DNA of 64,000 bases. Origin: Rhynchospora pubera. Its lineage: Eukaryota; Streptophyta; Magnoliopsida; Poales; Cyperaceae. Positions 35,963 to 47,532 of this stretch are shown here, piece after piece (within the stretch, counting starts at the first letter, position 1; each line of letters begins with the position of its first letter). Location: NCBI GenBank assembly GCA_028095005.1, contig CM051459.1:44460257-44524256 (forward strand), written 5' to 3'. The translations under genes were made by a program, and so were the position numbers. The notes beneath the pieces are model-generated. The model did no database searches. It was not told where the DNA came from and worked only from the letters and a program-made list of their open reading frames with translations.

Positions 35963-37242
35963 ATGGGGTTAGCATACCGGCGGAGCATTTTAACACCTCT
36001 CCGACTAGTTTTGTTGGCTGTGATTATGGCCAGCGCCGGAGTGGCGGTGACCAAGGCGGACAAGTTTACTATTAGGTGGTCCCCAAATGCGAATTATACT
36101 GATTGGGATCAGAAGAATAACAACTCAGTCCATGTTGGTGATTGGCTAGGTAAGTCATTTCAATGTTATTTTCCTTTTGTCTTGTTATACGTCTTTGTTA
36201 TTTTACTTTTATTTCTTTGTGCAAATCCTTGTTTTCAAAATATTGGCCGGTTTTGGGGAGTATATCTCATAATTTTTGATTTGTTTATAATAAAATTGCG
36301 GGTTTTTAAGATGTCTAATTTATATTTATATTATTATTAATTAAAAGCAGTGATTTTTTTTTCTTTCTATTTTAACCCTTTTTTTGCATTTTTGCCTTTA
36401 CTATTTTTTTAGCTAAATATAGTTTTCTATTTTTAGATAAAAATAGTTTTCTATTTTTTATTTTCTATAATTACTAAAGTTTATTTTTTAATTTGAAAAA
36501 GAGGGTCTCTTTTTTTCCTGAAAATGGGAAAAGTCATTTTTCAAGTTTGAATAACAGAATAAGTTGTTACTGCTTAAAATTTTAAATTGGTAATATAATA
36601 GTATCCTTCATACAGAACATATCGAAGCCAAAAATGTATAATTCGTACAAAAATGTAAACATAATTTATTTCCACGCGTTTATTTGTTGATATATTGGCG
36701 TGCGCCTGAAGAATGTGATCATAAATCTGATAACATTTTGTCCATACTAATTATAAATCGAAATGCACACGCTTCAGCATTTTATTAGTGAGCTGTTAGT
36801 GTATATATAATCATATTTCCATTTATAGAAGGAAAAACAACAATACATGAATTCATTAATTTCTCTTTTATTATTGACATTGACATATAGATACACAAAT
36901 ATTCTTGCAGTGTTTCAGTACACAGCGAATCAAGCCGACGTGATCCAAGTAAACCAGTCAGGTTTCAACACCTGTGACGCTTCAAATCCGATAACGAACT
37001 ACAGTAAAGGTCGTAGTTACGCAATCCAGCTGAATGAGGCGAGGCCCTACTACTTCATCTGTAGTTTGGGATACTGCTATGGTGGCATGAAGCTGGCGGT
37101 CGTGGCGCACCCGCTACCTCCACCGTCCCCACCACCTGCTCCGAGTGTTTCTCTGGCCATTGCAGGAGTTAAACCTCCAGTGGGGTCTTTTGTGGCAGCG
37201 GCTGTGACTGCTCTAGTCTTGTTCCGCTATTTAGTGACATGA
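35963..37242 (+). CDS. Early-nodulin-like / lamin-like phytocyanin, GPI-type
   Basis: Two exons, 35963-36149 and 36911-37242 (TGA), GT-AG, 172 residues. Residues 1-32 form a signal peptide. A plastocyanin-like (phytocyanin) domain spans about 33-129: FTIRWSPNANYTDW, VGDWLVFQY, NTCDAS and YYFICSLGYCYGGMKL. A Pro-rich linker (PLPPPSPPPAPS) and a hydrophobic C-terminus (about 150-172) suggest a GPI anchor, placing the protein at the outer plasma membrane or wall. Of the four blue-copper ligand positions, Cys113 and Met122 are kept. The first His position is non-His (in ANQADVIQV) and the second is replaced by Tyr117. Cys84 and Cys118 probably form the usual disulfide. GYC with GGMK is seen in the lamin-like ENODL clade, thought not to bind copper. 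Four N-X-S/T sites (44, 53, 77, 92) suggest glycosylation. The intron follows DWL, the usual phytocyanin position. Confidence 0.93.
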
Positions 37243-37846
37243 TCATGTGACTTGGGGATTATAATGTAATGGATTTATTGGTTTTAATTGTTTGGGAGTG
37301 AGGTAATTGGTTGTTAGAACTGGTTGATTTGTTAAACCAAGCAAAAGGTCAAAGATGCTTGCAGGCATTTAATTGTTAGCAACATTTTCTATATAGACTT
37401 TTGAGGTTATTCCGTACATATTTTTGAAATTCTAAATTTCTAATGCTTTTTTTTTTATATACTAATGTGTTTTTATTTGTTAGTTCTTAGTTTGTGCACA
37501 AAAAAAAAGAAAATCATAATTGGAATTTATCTATTAGTTTAGCATTTTGTTTTTGTGGGCTATATAGTGTATATTTGACTCTAAGTCTAAATGTCGTGTC
37601 AATTTTCAATTGAATCAAATTCTTCATGAACCCATGTTTCACAGCTAGACAAATAGGAACAGGTCCAAAAGCAAAAGCACTTTAATATTATTCAATGCCA
37701 AATTGGAATATATAGTTCCATAATCTCATTTATATCCTCGTTTGATTATTTACGAGTCAAATTTGCAGAGCACCCAAGGTGTTCTGTGTTCATCTTTTGC
37801 AAAAGCTATCCATACTTCTATCAAATTATTATTATTATTATTATTT

Positions 37847-38060
37847 TGACCGACAAGTGCAGGCAATTTTCCATTACTAAAGTTTCTAACATAGTGACAA
37901 ACTTCTAACATAACTTGTCACTGTACTAAAACTGAACCAGTAGCAGTCCTTCAACCCCAGCCCCAGCCAAAGACCTATACCAGTATCAACTGGTACAAAC
38001 AAAAGAGAAAACACAATACTGATCCTTAACAATACCAGTACATACCTCTTCCATTTATTT
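37847..38060 (-). mobile_element. 5'-truncated copy of the LINE-like element
   Basis: It matches the 3' part of the 32717-33490 element (ACTTGTCACTGTACTAAAAC, CAGTCCTTCAACCCCAGCC, ATACCAGTACATA and others, about 75-80% by eye). On the minus strand it ends in TTGTCGGTC followed by an (AAT)n tail (plus-strand ATT repeats at 37827-37846). Confidence 0.6.
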
Positions 38061-38382
38061 CTAGTCAATCAAGATTAAAAAAACCAAAAGTCTCTTCGTA
38101 CTCTTCCAATTTCCACACACCATACAAAAAACGGAGGAAAATTAATGCTTCTCTTTGCAGAGATCACCATGCTCTCAGAGGGGGTTGGGAAGTGAAGAAA
38201 CCCCATGGCATGCTTCTGCTGGAGTGGATCTACTACCTTGCATGTACTGATGTACATATATGAGTGATCACTGTTCCTGGAAGCACTGCCTGCATAACGG
38301 GTCCCACATCTCTGACAAGTGGAACCGATTTCTAAAGAGCTCGAGACAGTCCCGCATTACGGATTCTTCACCCAAAAAATAA

Positions 38383-38541
38383 GGGCTTGTTTGGATGGTA
38401 TGGGAATTTGGAGAATTTTCAATTTTTAGGCATAAATTTACTATAAACAATTCAAACTCTTCACAAAGTTACACACTTCCCAATAAATTTATGCTTAGAA
38501 ATTGAAAATTTTCCAAATTCCTAAGCGATCCAAACGGCCCC
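38383..38541. mobile_element. Tourist-like MITE, 159 bp, TAA target
   Basis: The ends are GGGCTTGTTTGGAT and ATCCAAACGGCCCC, with TAA at 38380-38382 and 38542-38544. The subterminal AATTTTCAATTTTTAGGCATAAATTTA pairs with its inverted partner near the right end. Same family as 33983 and 8567. Confidence 0.82.
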
Positions 38542-38760
38542 TAAAAGAAGTCTCTCATTACGACGTCCTCATGTCCAATAGGAAACTGACATGTTTTTTT
38601 TTTAAATTTTTATTAATTACATATTTCTTTTAAAAATAATGAATTACAATAGTTTTATTAGTAAAACATTTCCGAAGTTTCTGCCACCTTGAAAGCTGGA
38701 ACCAAAGGTTATAACCAGCAAAGGCCATGAAAGTGTTGCGGGTCTTGTACTCTTGTTCTG

Positions 38761-40380
38761 CCGAAATTTTAAAAAATAGTATTAAATTAATATAATATAT
38801 TAAAAATAATATCAATATAATAAGTTTAATATAAATAGTATCACGAGATCGGAATCCTGGATTCCGAACGTTAGATCGGAATCTAGGATTCCGATCTAAG
38901 CTTTGATCGGATTCTGAGTTTCCGATCTAAGCTTAGATCGGAATCCGAGATTTCGATCTAATCTTTTTAATTTTTTTATATATTATTTATTTATTTATTT
39001 AATTTATTAATTAGTTAAATAATTAGAAAAATAGATAATATATTGTAAAAATATTGAAAAAATATGGAAAAAATCAGAAATAATTAAACTAAATTTTATA
39101 TGTAATTTAGTATTTTTTGGGAAAATTAAATTTTTTTCCTTTTATTAGTTTATTAATTAGTTAATTAATTAGAAAAATAAATAATATATTCTAAAAATAT
39201 TGAAAAAATATAAAAAAATCAGGAATAATTTAAAAAAATTTATATGTAATTTAGTATTTTTTTTTGGAAAATTAAATTTATTTTCCTTTTAATTAATTTA
39301 TTTAATTAAATATAAATTTAATTAATTTATTTAATTAAAAAATGAATAATTAAGTATAAATTTTTAATTAATTTAAACAACCATTTGATATGCGTCCCGG
39401 ATGTCGTCCTCTGTATATATTATTTTCATATTATATATTAAACAATCATATCGAGTCTCATGATCAAGGAAACACTTTCTGGATTGCGTTAGAAAGGAAT
39501 CACACGAGATTGATGTTTTACTGAGACGGAGAAGAAAGACTAGATTCACTTGATTTACTGCATTTCTCTTTTTAATGATTAATTTATAATTTTAAAAACA
39601 TTTTTAGTAGTTTAGAGTGGTTTTTAGGTTTGCAAACTTTCAAAGTGGATTTTGGAGGTCCAGAGAGCGTTTTTTGGCCTCGAAAATGGTCGTTACGGGG
39701 TTTCACCCCGGCAAAATGCGTAGATTTCGTCGCCAGCTTTCCGGAATGTCCTCGATCGCCCCAATCGGACCTTCCTATCAAAAGTTAAGCCTGTTTAAAG
39801 TTTTAAGCCTGCAAATGTAGAAAAAATTAATAAAACTTTGAACATTCTGAAAGGATTATGCCTTTGTATCCCTGCAAATTCTGAAAATTTATAATCCTTT
39901 TTAAATGGTACAATTCATTTAATTAAATAAGTTATAAAAATTTATATTTTAATTAAATAATTTATAAAAATTTATATTTTAATTAAATAAATTAATTAAA
40001 ATGAAAATAAATTTAATTTCCCTAAAAAATACTAAATTACATATAAAATTTAATTTAATTATTCCTGATTTTTTCCATATTTTTTCAATATTTTTACAAT
40101 ATATTATCTATTTTTTTAATTATTTAACTAATTAATAAATTAAATAAATAAATAAATAATATATAAAAAATTAAAAAGTTTAGATCGGAATCTCGGATTC
40201 CGATCTAAGCTTAGATCGGAAACTCAGAATCCGATCAAAGCTTAGATCGGAATCCTGGATTCCGATCTAACGTTCAGAATCCAGAATTCCGATCTCGTCA
40301 TACTATTTATATTAAACTTATTATATTGATATTATTTTTAATATATTATATTAATTTAATACTATTTTAAAAAATTTCGG
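38761..40380. mobile_element. Long-TIR foldback MULE, 1620 bp, 9-bp TSD
   Basis: CTTGTTCTG is exact at 38752-38760 and 40381-40389. The terminal CCGAAATTTTAAAAAAT starts TIRs of roughly 550-600 bp with about 95% identity by eye. Each arm holds a cluster of short palindromes (38849-38963 and 40175-40296) built on TAGATCGGAATCC and GGATTCCGATCTA. The unpaired centre (about 39400-39850) is a GC-richer block with TTACGGGGTTTCACCCCGG, which has ORFs on both strands (39584-39820) but no recognisable domain. No transposase is present. A 9-bp TSD and long TIRs indicate Mutator-like mobilisation. Confidence 0.85.
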
Positions 40381-40389
40381 CTTGTTCTG

Positions 40390-41350
40390 TAAAGGGCGTA
40401 GAAGTATTGAGGAGGCAAATTAATAATAACAGTGGGCTTTACCAATTCTTTGTTTGGGCTGAAATTTAAATTGACGAAGGAATTTTTATTGGACTAAGTT
40501 TTAAACGTAAGTAGTTTTACTGCGGGTAAGCTAAGCCTGCATGACGTGCGAAACGGTGACGAAACTAGAGTGTTTGATAACAGAAATGTAAGTAGTTTTC
40601 TTTTTCTTTAGTTGTAGTTATGTATGGTAACATAAATTCTTATTGGTTATTCTTTGATAATAATCAAATAATATAGAGAGGTGAAAAGTAACTTTGATAT
40701 TGTTTTTTAAAAAAATTATTAACAAAAAATAAACTAATATTATAAATACTTCAATTTCAAAACTTCAAATCACTGTAGAAAGAGTTCAAATCCTATCGGC
40801 TGCGTTCCTGTTGAGTTTGCGATGGATTAGATCTGAGCCCTTCAAATCCACTAAAGGTTCCGTACCTTGATTTTCTATCTGCTCTCTTCGTCTTCTCCCG
40901 TGATGCTGCTTTATTTTTCCTTCTATTCCTTCTTCCCGTTTGCACTGGGCTCCATTTCCTTTATCGTGCCACACGGATCGAGCATCAGAGTTGATCCTAA
41001 GCCTCGCTATCGCTTTCCTTTTATCTCTCTCGCAAAGGTTCGTCCGGACTGCAGACACATCTGGAGTCGTTCCTTCTCTTCATTGCCTCTAGGGTTTCCA
41101 GCTGAGCTTCCGCCGACTCAATTAGGACAAGTCTAGGACCCATGCCATCCTCTTTACCGCACTGCAGTCGGTGGCGCTGCCAGGTGAAGGGAGACAGAGA
41201 ATCCCTTGCGTGCAGGTTTTTCCCAAAAATTGGTGGTTTTGTGGCCAGTTAATATCGTTTCTGCTTCTCCTTTTTCTATATTTTCCATGGAATTTTGAAG
41301 TTTTGTTTAACGATTAGATTGATTTTTCCTTTTTCATTCATAGGTTTCTA
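40390..41350. other. Region with CT-rich, GC-richer block (40790-41220)
   Basis: Sequence between 40790 and 41220 is clearly less AT-rich than its surroundings and CT-rich, like a 5' leader or first exon. It is open for 89-90 codons on both strands, but no family is recognisable. It may be the 5' UTR of the small candidate ORF at 41359. Confidence 0.35.
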
Positions 41351-41358
41351 CTTTGGCG

Positions 41359-42483
41359 ATGACTTTAGTTAAGACAAGTATGCTCTCTTCTTTTTCTTTC
41401 GATTGAGCTTGCAAGCTTTCAGATCTGAGAATTGGTTGGCTTTGTTTAGCCTTCATTTTGTAAAAATTTTCAATTTCAAGTTTACAGAATTTCCTTTTTT
41501 GTACGCTATGATTCATAATTTTCGTAGCTCTTCAGTTATTAGAAATAATATAGCATTTTTTTTGGAAAAGACTTTTAAACATTTTATCCATTAAACATTA
41601 ACACTGATAGATGTAATTTAAAAACAAGTACAGATCTTTATAAAGAATGCATTGTAAAACATGGCTTAATTGATATTATTTCTACATAACCTGTTTTGTC
41701 GTACACCAAAATTGTACTGTGGAATAAACAATCAATATAGAATATATAGGATAGAAGAGGTTTTGAGGTTGTCACTTCAAGGATCAAAAAAAGAAATGGA
41801 ATCGAACCAAACCAGTATACTGGGTTTAGTGTGGTAGAACGATAAAAACCAGACTCAAGTTTTTTAAACCAATGACCTTCGGTTCCAGTAAATTAGCTTA
41901 CTCTTTTTTCTGGAGTCATGTAATAACATTCAATTAAGGAGGTCAACATTAAAGGTAAAATTAAGGAGGGTTCCATGCTGCCTATCCCAAGTCCTTTCTT
42001 TTTCTCTTCATTCCATTAGGTCATCCTATTATAGCTTCTTTTCATTGTGCCAGATTGAAATAGGAGTTTGTTTCCTTTTGCAAAGAATTGAGAAAAAAGA
42101 AGAGATCAAGTTGAATTAGGCACGGCTTCGATTTTTTATGGTGGACCTGTTCAGTTATAGTAGCATCTTTATTGAGTGAGGTACCAGCTAATTTTTTAAA
42201 TAATTCCCCTCACTTTTACATGTCATCTGAAAATAGGATCATTATTGTAAATAATTCTAGATTTACATTTCAGGACAATAACATTTTGTTAAATAGCCAT
42301 GCTGCAGGATCCAGTTATGGATAAAAAGTAAATTCAGTTGCTTAACCATAATTTTTTAAATTTGATATGTGAGTGCTATATTCTTCGTCAGGTCTTCCTT
42401 TTGATAGATTTAAACAGCCTCAGGTCTACTTTCATCAAGAGAAAGAGGGAAATGAAGCAGATCCTTTTAGTCTGCTATTGTAA
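41359..42483 (+). CDS. Candidate two-exon small ORF (36 residues)
   Basis: ATG at 41359, donor at 41378 (CAA|GTATGC), acceptor at 42391 (GTCAG|GT), stop TAA 42481-42483. The join is in frame and the product ends in FHQEKEGNEADPFSLLL. The ADPF segment faintly recalls the C-terminus of SNW/SKIP splicing factors, but the match is too short to use. It could be a gene fragment. Confidence 0.22.
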
Positions 42484-42831
42484 TTCGTAAGATTATTCTT
42501 TCCTTAGCTTCTTTGTTCATTCCTCTTCTCTTCTAGAAAAATTCTTACCATTTTATTGTAACTTTATGAGGAGCAGTCATCCATAAATCTAAGAATTAAT
42601 AGATTGTCTATGTATTACTTTTGGATACTCAAAAACTTTTATTCATAACATTTTTTTTATATGTTTTGTTTACACTTTCATGTTGTCAGTTGATAAAGTT
42701 GAAAGACATAGTTTAGTCTTCAGTTCTTTGGCTGCGACATTACATAAGAGGACAAAAAGAAGGTTAGTTGTCTTATTCATACACTTATGGATATACAATG
42801 GTGTGATCACAGTCTAATGGATATACTGGTA
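42484..42831. other. Intergenic, no gene seen
   Basis: AT-rich sequence immediately upstream of the copia insertion. Nothing recognisable. Confidence 0.35.
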
Positions 42832-42836
42832 TAACA

Positions 42837-43240
42837 TGTTATAATTATTATGGCCTATAATAATAAATGTGAACCGGGTTTAATTATTAAATTTATCTAA
42901 AGGGTGCATCAGATTTTGATGGAAAATCTGATGGACCATGTTCATTCAATGTTGATCCCTTCAATTGCCTTGTTATTAATTAAAATATTCTGTCATAATT
43001 TGGCACCAATTCATTTTTATATTCGTCCAAGAAAGAAAAAGGCAGAATATTAAAAACGCCATTAATCTTCCATCAAGAAATATCAAGGAAAATTGGAGAA
43101 GATCGATTTTCCGCCTTACGATATCGTCTCTCCAATCCTATAAGTTCTAACTTATGAATTTATTTAATTTTATATGAATTACGTTGATTCTAGGATGTTA
43201 ATTAGAAATATTATTATGAATTAATATTTTACGTCTATCA
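42837..43240 (+). repeat. Copia 5' LTR (404 bp)
   Basis: Begins TGTTATAATTATTATGGCC and ends ACGTCTATCA (TG...CA). It is followed after 2 bases by TGGTATCGGAGC, a primer-binding site for initiator methionine tRNA with one change from the common TGGTATCAGAGC (43243-43254). Confidence 0.93.
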
Positions 43241-44301
43241 TTTGGTATCGGAGCGGTACGTAATCTCATATAAAATTAAACAGTAAAAGTAATTTTCGTA
43301 TTTACTGGAATTTACTACAATTTATTTTATTACTTTTATAGCAATATGTTCTTATCTTGAATTATCCTCTGTGTGCGAATTGGAGTAATGAATTGTTATT
43401 CTTGTTATTTAATGAGTTTACTCCATCATGTACGTACAAAAGAGAAGAAAAGACAGAGTTATATGCGTCTGTTCGGATTTGGTACAATTCTATAGTATAC
43501 TCCTTAGTCCAGACTCTATCCTAACCTTTATTTACAGCAATTATGTGCGAATATGGGGAACTGCATCGGAAGGTGTGTATCTTGTAGGGACGCATCTTTG
43601 TAATCCTAAATTGTAGCGTTTGAGTATAATTTTATTTCTTTTGCGCAAGACGTGTTTTTCCCCCGGTCCCCTCACGTACACCCCTGGTCCCCTCACGTGT
43701 ATGGTTCCAAGTTCCCATTTTGATTACGGGAAAGAAAGTTTACAAATTTATTTGCTTTATTCATATATAAACCGTAATTATTTTAGTATGATTTTGTATA
43801 TGATAATTTATTATATGATATGATTTTATATTATATATATTAGCAGCCCAACGGAAGTTTATTATATATAATTTATTATCATATAAATTTACTTTTAATA
43901 TCTGGTCGTTATCAATTTGAAAAACTTTAATTGATAATACCATTTTTTAAAGAAAACTATGTTTTACATTATGTCTATTGTATTACGCTTATGTTTTATA
44001 TTTAATAAATTATAATGTCAATTTTACCAACTTTAATTGTCAAGTATAATTTATTAAATGATTTTCGTCTTATGTTTTCAATTTATTTCTGCCCAACGGT
44101 GATATGAATTGATTTTAATGGATCAACTATCAAACCTGAAATATTAATTGGCGTTTTATTATTTCAGATTAATTAATTATTAGTCCCCTAATTATAGTTG
44201 ATCTAATTTATTTAATTATTATATGTCTGTGGATTTTAGTTAAAAGTAAGCATTTTATTTGTCATGATGAATTTGCAGCATTGAACAATATTAGTATACA
44301 T
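43241..44301 (+). other. Copia 5' leader
   Basis: Untranslated region between the primer-binding site and the gag start, about 1 kb and AT-rich. Short ORFs at 43428-43823 show no motif and are probably not translated. Confidence 0.6.
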
Positions 44302-47300
44302 ATGTCTGGAATACCATTGTTGAATGGAACTAATTTTTCAACTTGGAAAGAGCAACTCGAAATCTGTCTTGGTGTTCTTGAAATGGACCAAGCATTACGT
44401 ATAGATAAACCTGAGAAACCAAAGGATGATGCTGCAGATGAAGCAAAAACTGCTTATGCAAAATGGGAGCGTTCTAATCACATGTCTCTCATGATTATGA
44501 AAAGCACCATTTCTTTGGCTATTCGAGGAGGCATTCCTGAAAAGAATATTGCTGGTGAACTTTTTACTGCTAAAGAATTTTTAGCCTCTGTTGAGGAGCA
44601 GTTTAAGAGTACATCAAAGGCTAATGCAAGTGCTCTCATAATGAAAATGCTCACTACCAAGTATAACGGGACTAGCGGTGTACGAGAACATATCAAGATG
44701 ATGAATGATATGGCCGCAAAATTAAATGGCATGGACATGGCAATTTCTGAAGGATTTTTGGTTCATTTCATTATGACTTCTCTATTAGTTAAGTGCACAA
44801 TTTTAATTTTTCAAAGATAATTACTATTAATTACCCATAATTAAGCATGCACACACATAGGAACTAGTACCAAGCCATTCACACAAGAGAAAGGGTTCAA
44901 AGATGTACCTCCCTTGATATCGTAACCAAGGGGATTTGAACCGCGACTAGGATGAAGGCGGTGCTTGCTCTTTCGGCCTCCTTGTCGAAAGCTCCTCGAG
45001 TCCACTTGGTATTAACCAAATCCTCAACAAGCTATGCTAGTAACTTGGAGGATATGACTAATCCCTAGCTTTCCCGTTCTTCTAGCAAATGAACTAATCA
45101 ATTTGTGGAAGAATGGGGCTCAACACATGAGCAATAGGGAGAGAGGAGAAGGGGGGAGGCGCCTCACAAGGAGGGAGGGGCGGCTAGGTTAGTGGGAGAG
45201 AGAGAGAGGGGGATTTGCAACCATACACCTCTTTATATAGTGTGCAAATCCTACCTACTTCACACCACCTAATTGCAAGATTGCCACCCACCTACCACCT
45301 AGCATGGCCGGCCACATTATGGGCCCTTTATGGGCTATGTGCTTTGCCTCTTGGGTCCACTCAATCAATAATTAAATGGCCCCTCTTGTTGCTCTCAATT
45401 TGGTTCCCTATTGGGCCTTTAATTAACTATTTAATTAAAGCCCTATAATATGCATATGTGTTGAAATAAATAATTATTAACTTAATAATAATTATTTAGG
45501 GATTAGATAATGCATTAATTTATTTCTATATGATCCCTTTGATTTAATTAATTATAACGGTCTACAACGCTATTTAATTAATTAATCAACTTATCATATT
45601 TTGCAATACCAATTATTGCAAATAAATAAATAATGCAAGCATGGTTAAAACACCAATTTTGTGTGACCCTTTGAGGATTTATGCTACGTTGGACATGGAG
45701 TTAAATCGCTATTTAATTCCAATAATCATAAGCGGTATCTAGCAACACGTTATGATTCCCAATTCGCATAAATAATGTACAGCTACAATATTTCAATCCT
45801 GCATAAGAGAATAAAGGTATATCTCTATTTTGATTCCTATGTCTCACGATATCACCGTATAATCCAAGATAGGAATGTGTCATTCTTGCAGATTATACGT
45901 TTCTTGATCTAGAGATAATTGTATCAGTTGCTAGCAAACAATCTATCTCCATCAAGGGGCCCAAACAGATTTCGTCACTCACTAAGTGAATTAATGAGGG
46001 ACATACGGTTTTCTTGACTATTTAGCTTTTCCCCGCACAATTCAAGAGAACATAAATAACGTCCGTATAGCAGCCCTTATCGGGAATCAGCGGTAGACGA
46101 TATTTATTGAACCTATCCTCATGTGGAAAAGATAAATATCTCAAACTTAGAATCAAAATTATAACGAAATAAATAATGACACATAACACAATCCATATAT
46201 TTATTTCGTTGGGTCATGTCCTGTACTATGTTCAATTAACATAAACATATGCAATTAAGTTGGTTACTTTTAACCTGTGATTTATAGAACTTAATCAACA
46301 CTTAACTTGCATACTAATCTTATTGATAATTAATGTTCCTTGTTAATTATCAAGATTATGGACGCTTTAGATTTATTGTTGTCATTTACTACTAAATGAA
46401 TCACAGTGATCTATAATTCAGATCCTCAACCTGAATGAACTGCCAACACATAAATCAAGGAACAAATGATATAAAATCATCCATAACATAAAACCATAGA
46501 AGTAGCCAAATATGATTGGCTTCTAGGACATATATCTAACATTCTCTTCCTGCTCAGTTTGGTCCTTTCAAGATCAATTACAATACGCAGAAAGAGAAGT
46601 GGAAAATGAGCGAATTGATTGCCATGTGTGTTGAAGAAGAAGAAAGGCTTAAGACTGAAAAACCGGACTTTGCACATGTTGCCATTGAAAGTCCAAAACA
46701 GAAAAAGAACAATGGTAAAGGAAAGAATAAGAATGATGATGGTCTTGGTGTTAACAAAGCAAGTACATCTGGTACAAAACGTATTTTTAAGTGCAATCAC
46801 TGCAAGAAACCTGGACACGTAAGGAAGGAGTGTACCAAGTTCAGAGCGTGGCTTGCCAAGAAGGGTAATGGTTTCAATTATATGATTTGTGAGTCTCTTT
46901 TAATTGATGTTCCCTTAAATACGTGGTGGGTTGACACTGGTGCCTCTGTGCATATTACGAACTCATTGCAGGGATTCCTTTCTGTGAGGATGCTGGAAAA
47001 GGAAAAAAGGAAGCTTAAAGTAGCCAATGGATTAGAGACTGAAGTGGAGGCCGTAGGAACTCTTCGTTTAGTTTTGAAGAGTGGCTTTATTCTCTATTTG
47101 CATGATGTAGTTTATATTCCTAGTGTTATTAGGAATTTAATTTCTGTTTCTAGACTTGATGCGTGTGGTTTTATGTTTCAGTTTGGAAATAATGAGTTTA
47201 GACTATATCATAACTCTAAGTTTGTTGGTTCTGGATTATTATGTGATAATCTATATAAATTATGTTTGGATTCTTCCTTTTCTGATTCTTTATTGTCCCT

Positions 47301-47532
47301 GAATGTTAATTGTGTTGATCATAAACGTGGCACAAAGAGAAATCGTGATGTTGGATATTCTTCCAAATTGTGGCATCGCAGATTGGGTCATATTTCAAGA
47401 GATAGAATGCAACGTCTCATTAAAAATGAAATTCTCCCAACATTAGATTTTTCTGATTTTGAAAACTGCATTGAAAATTTGTTAAGGGAAATAAGAAAGG
47501 AGCCACTCGAAGTGGGGGACTATTGGAATTAA
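44302..47532 (+). pseudogene. gag-pro: Copia gag-protease region, interrupted
   Basis: Starts at ATG 44302 (MSGIPLLNG). The Gag (UBN2-like) part runs to 44782, is split by a solo LTR, and resumes at 46547 in a compatible frame. It continues with a CCHC zinc knuckle CNHCKKPGHVRKEC (about 46792-46833), the aspartic protease motif WWVDTGAS (about 46924-46947) and the pre-integrase motif LWHRRLGHIS (about 47368). Near 47480-47500 a small deletion shifts the frame, and translation ends at 47532 just inside the integrase start. Gag packages RNA and the protease matures the polyprotein. With these breaks neither can be made normally. Confidence 0.88.
44783..46541. mobile_element. Solo LTR inserted in copia gag (1759 bp)
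   Basis: A 5-bp target, TTCTC, lies at 44778-44782 and 46542-46546. The insert ends in CTAACA and begins TATTAG, which would be the matching TGTTAG after one G-to-A change. There is no primer-binding site, polypurine tract or ORF inside, so it is a lone LTR left by recombination between two LTRs. A TATA-like TTTATATAG lies at about 45231. The length suits a large-LTR family, but I cannot name it. Confidence 0.75.

Noticed and set aside
36150..36340. Extension of the phytocyanin ORF past exon 1
   Set aside because: It reads through the GTAAGT donor into T-rich intron sequence; the conserved phytocyanin domain resumes in exon 2.
39584..39820. Opposed ORFs in the centre of the foldback MULE
   Set aside because: Short, overlapping on opposite strands and without any domain; not supportable as a transposase.
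42392..42483. SNW/SKIP C-terminal exon
   Set aside because: Only an ADPF-type tetrapeptide and a few acidic residues match; too short to name the family.
44478..44738. Minus-strand ORF over copia gag
   Set aside because: It is the antisense shadow of the gag frame; the + strand carries the Gag motifs.
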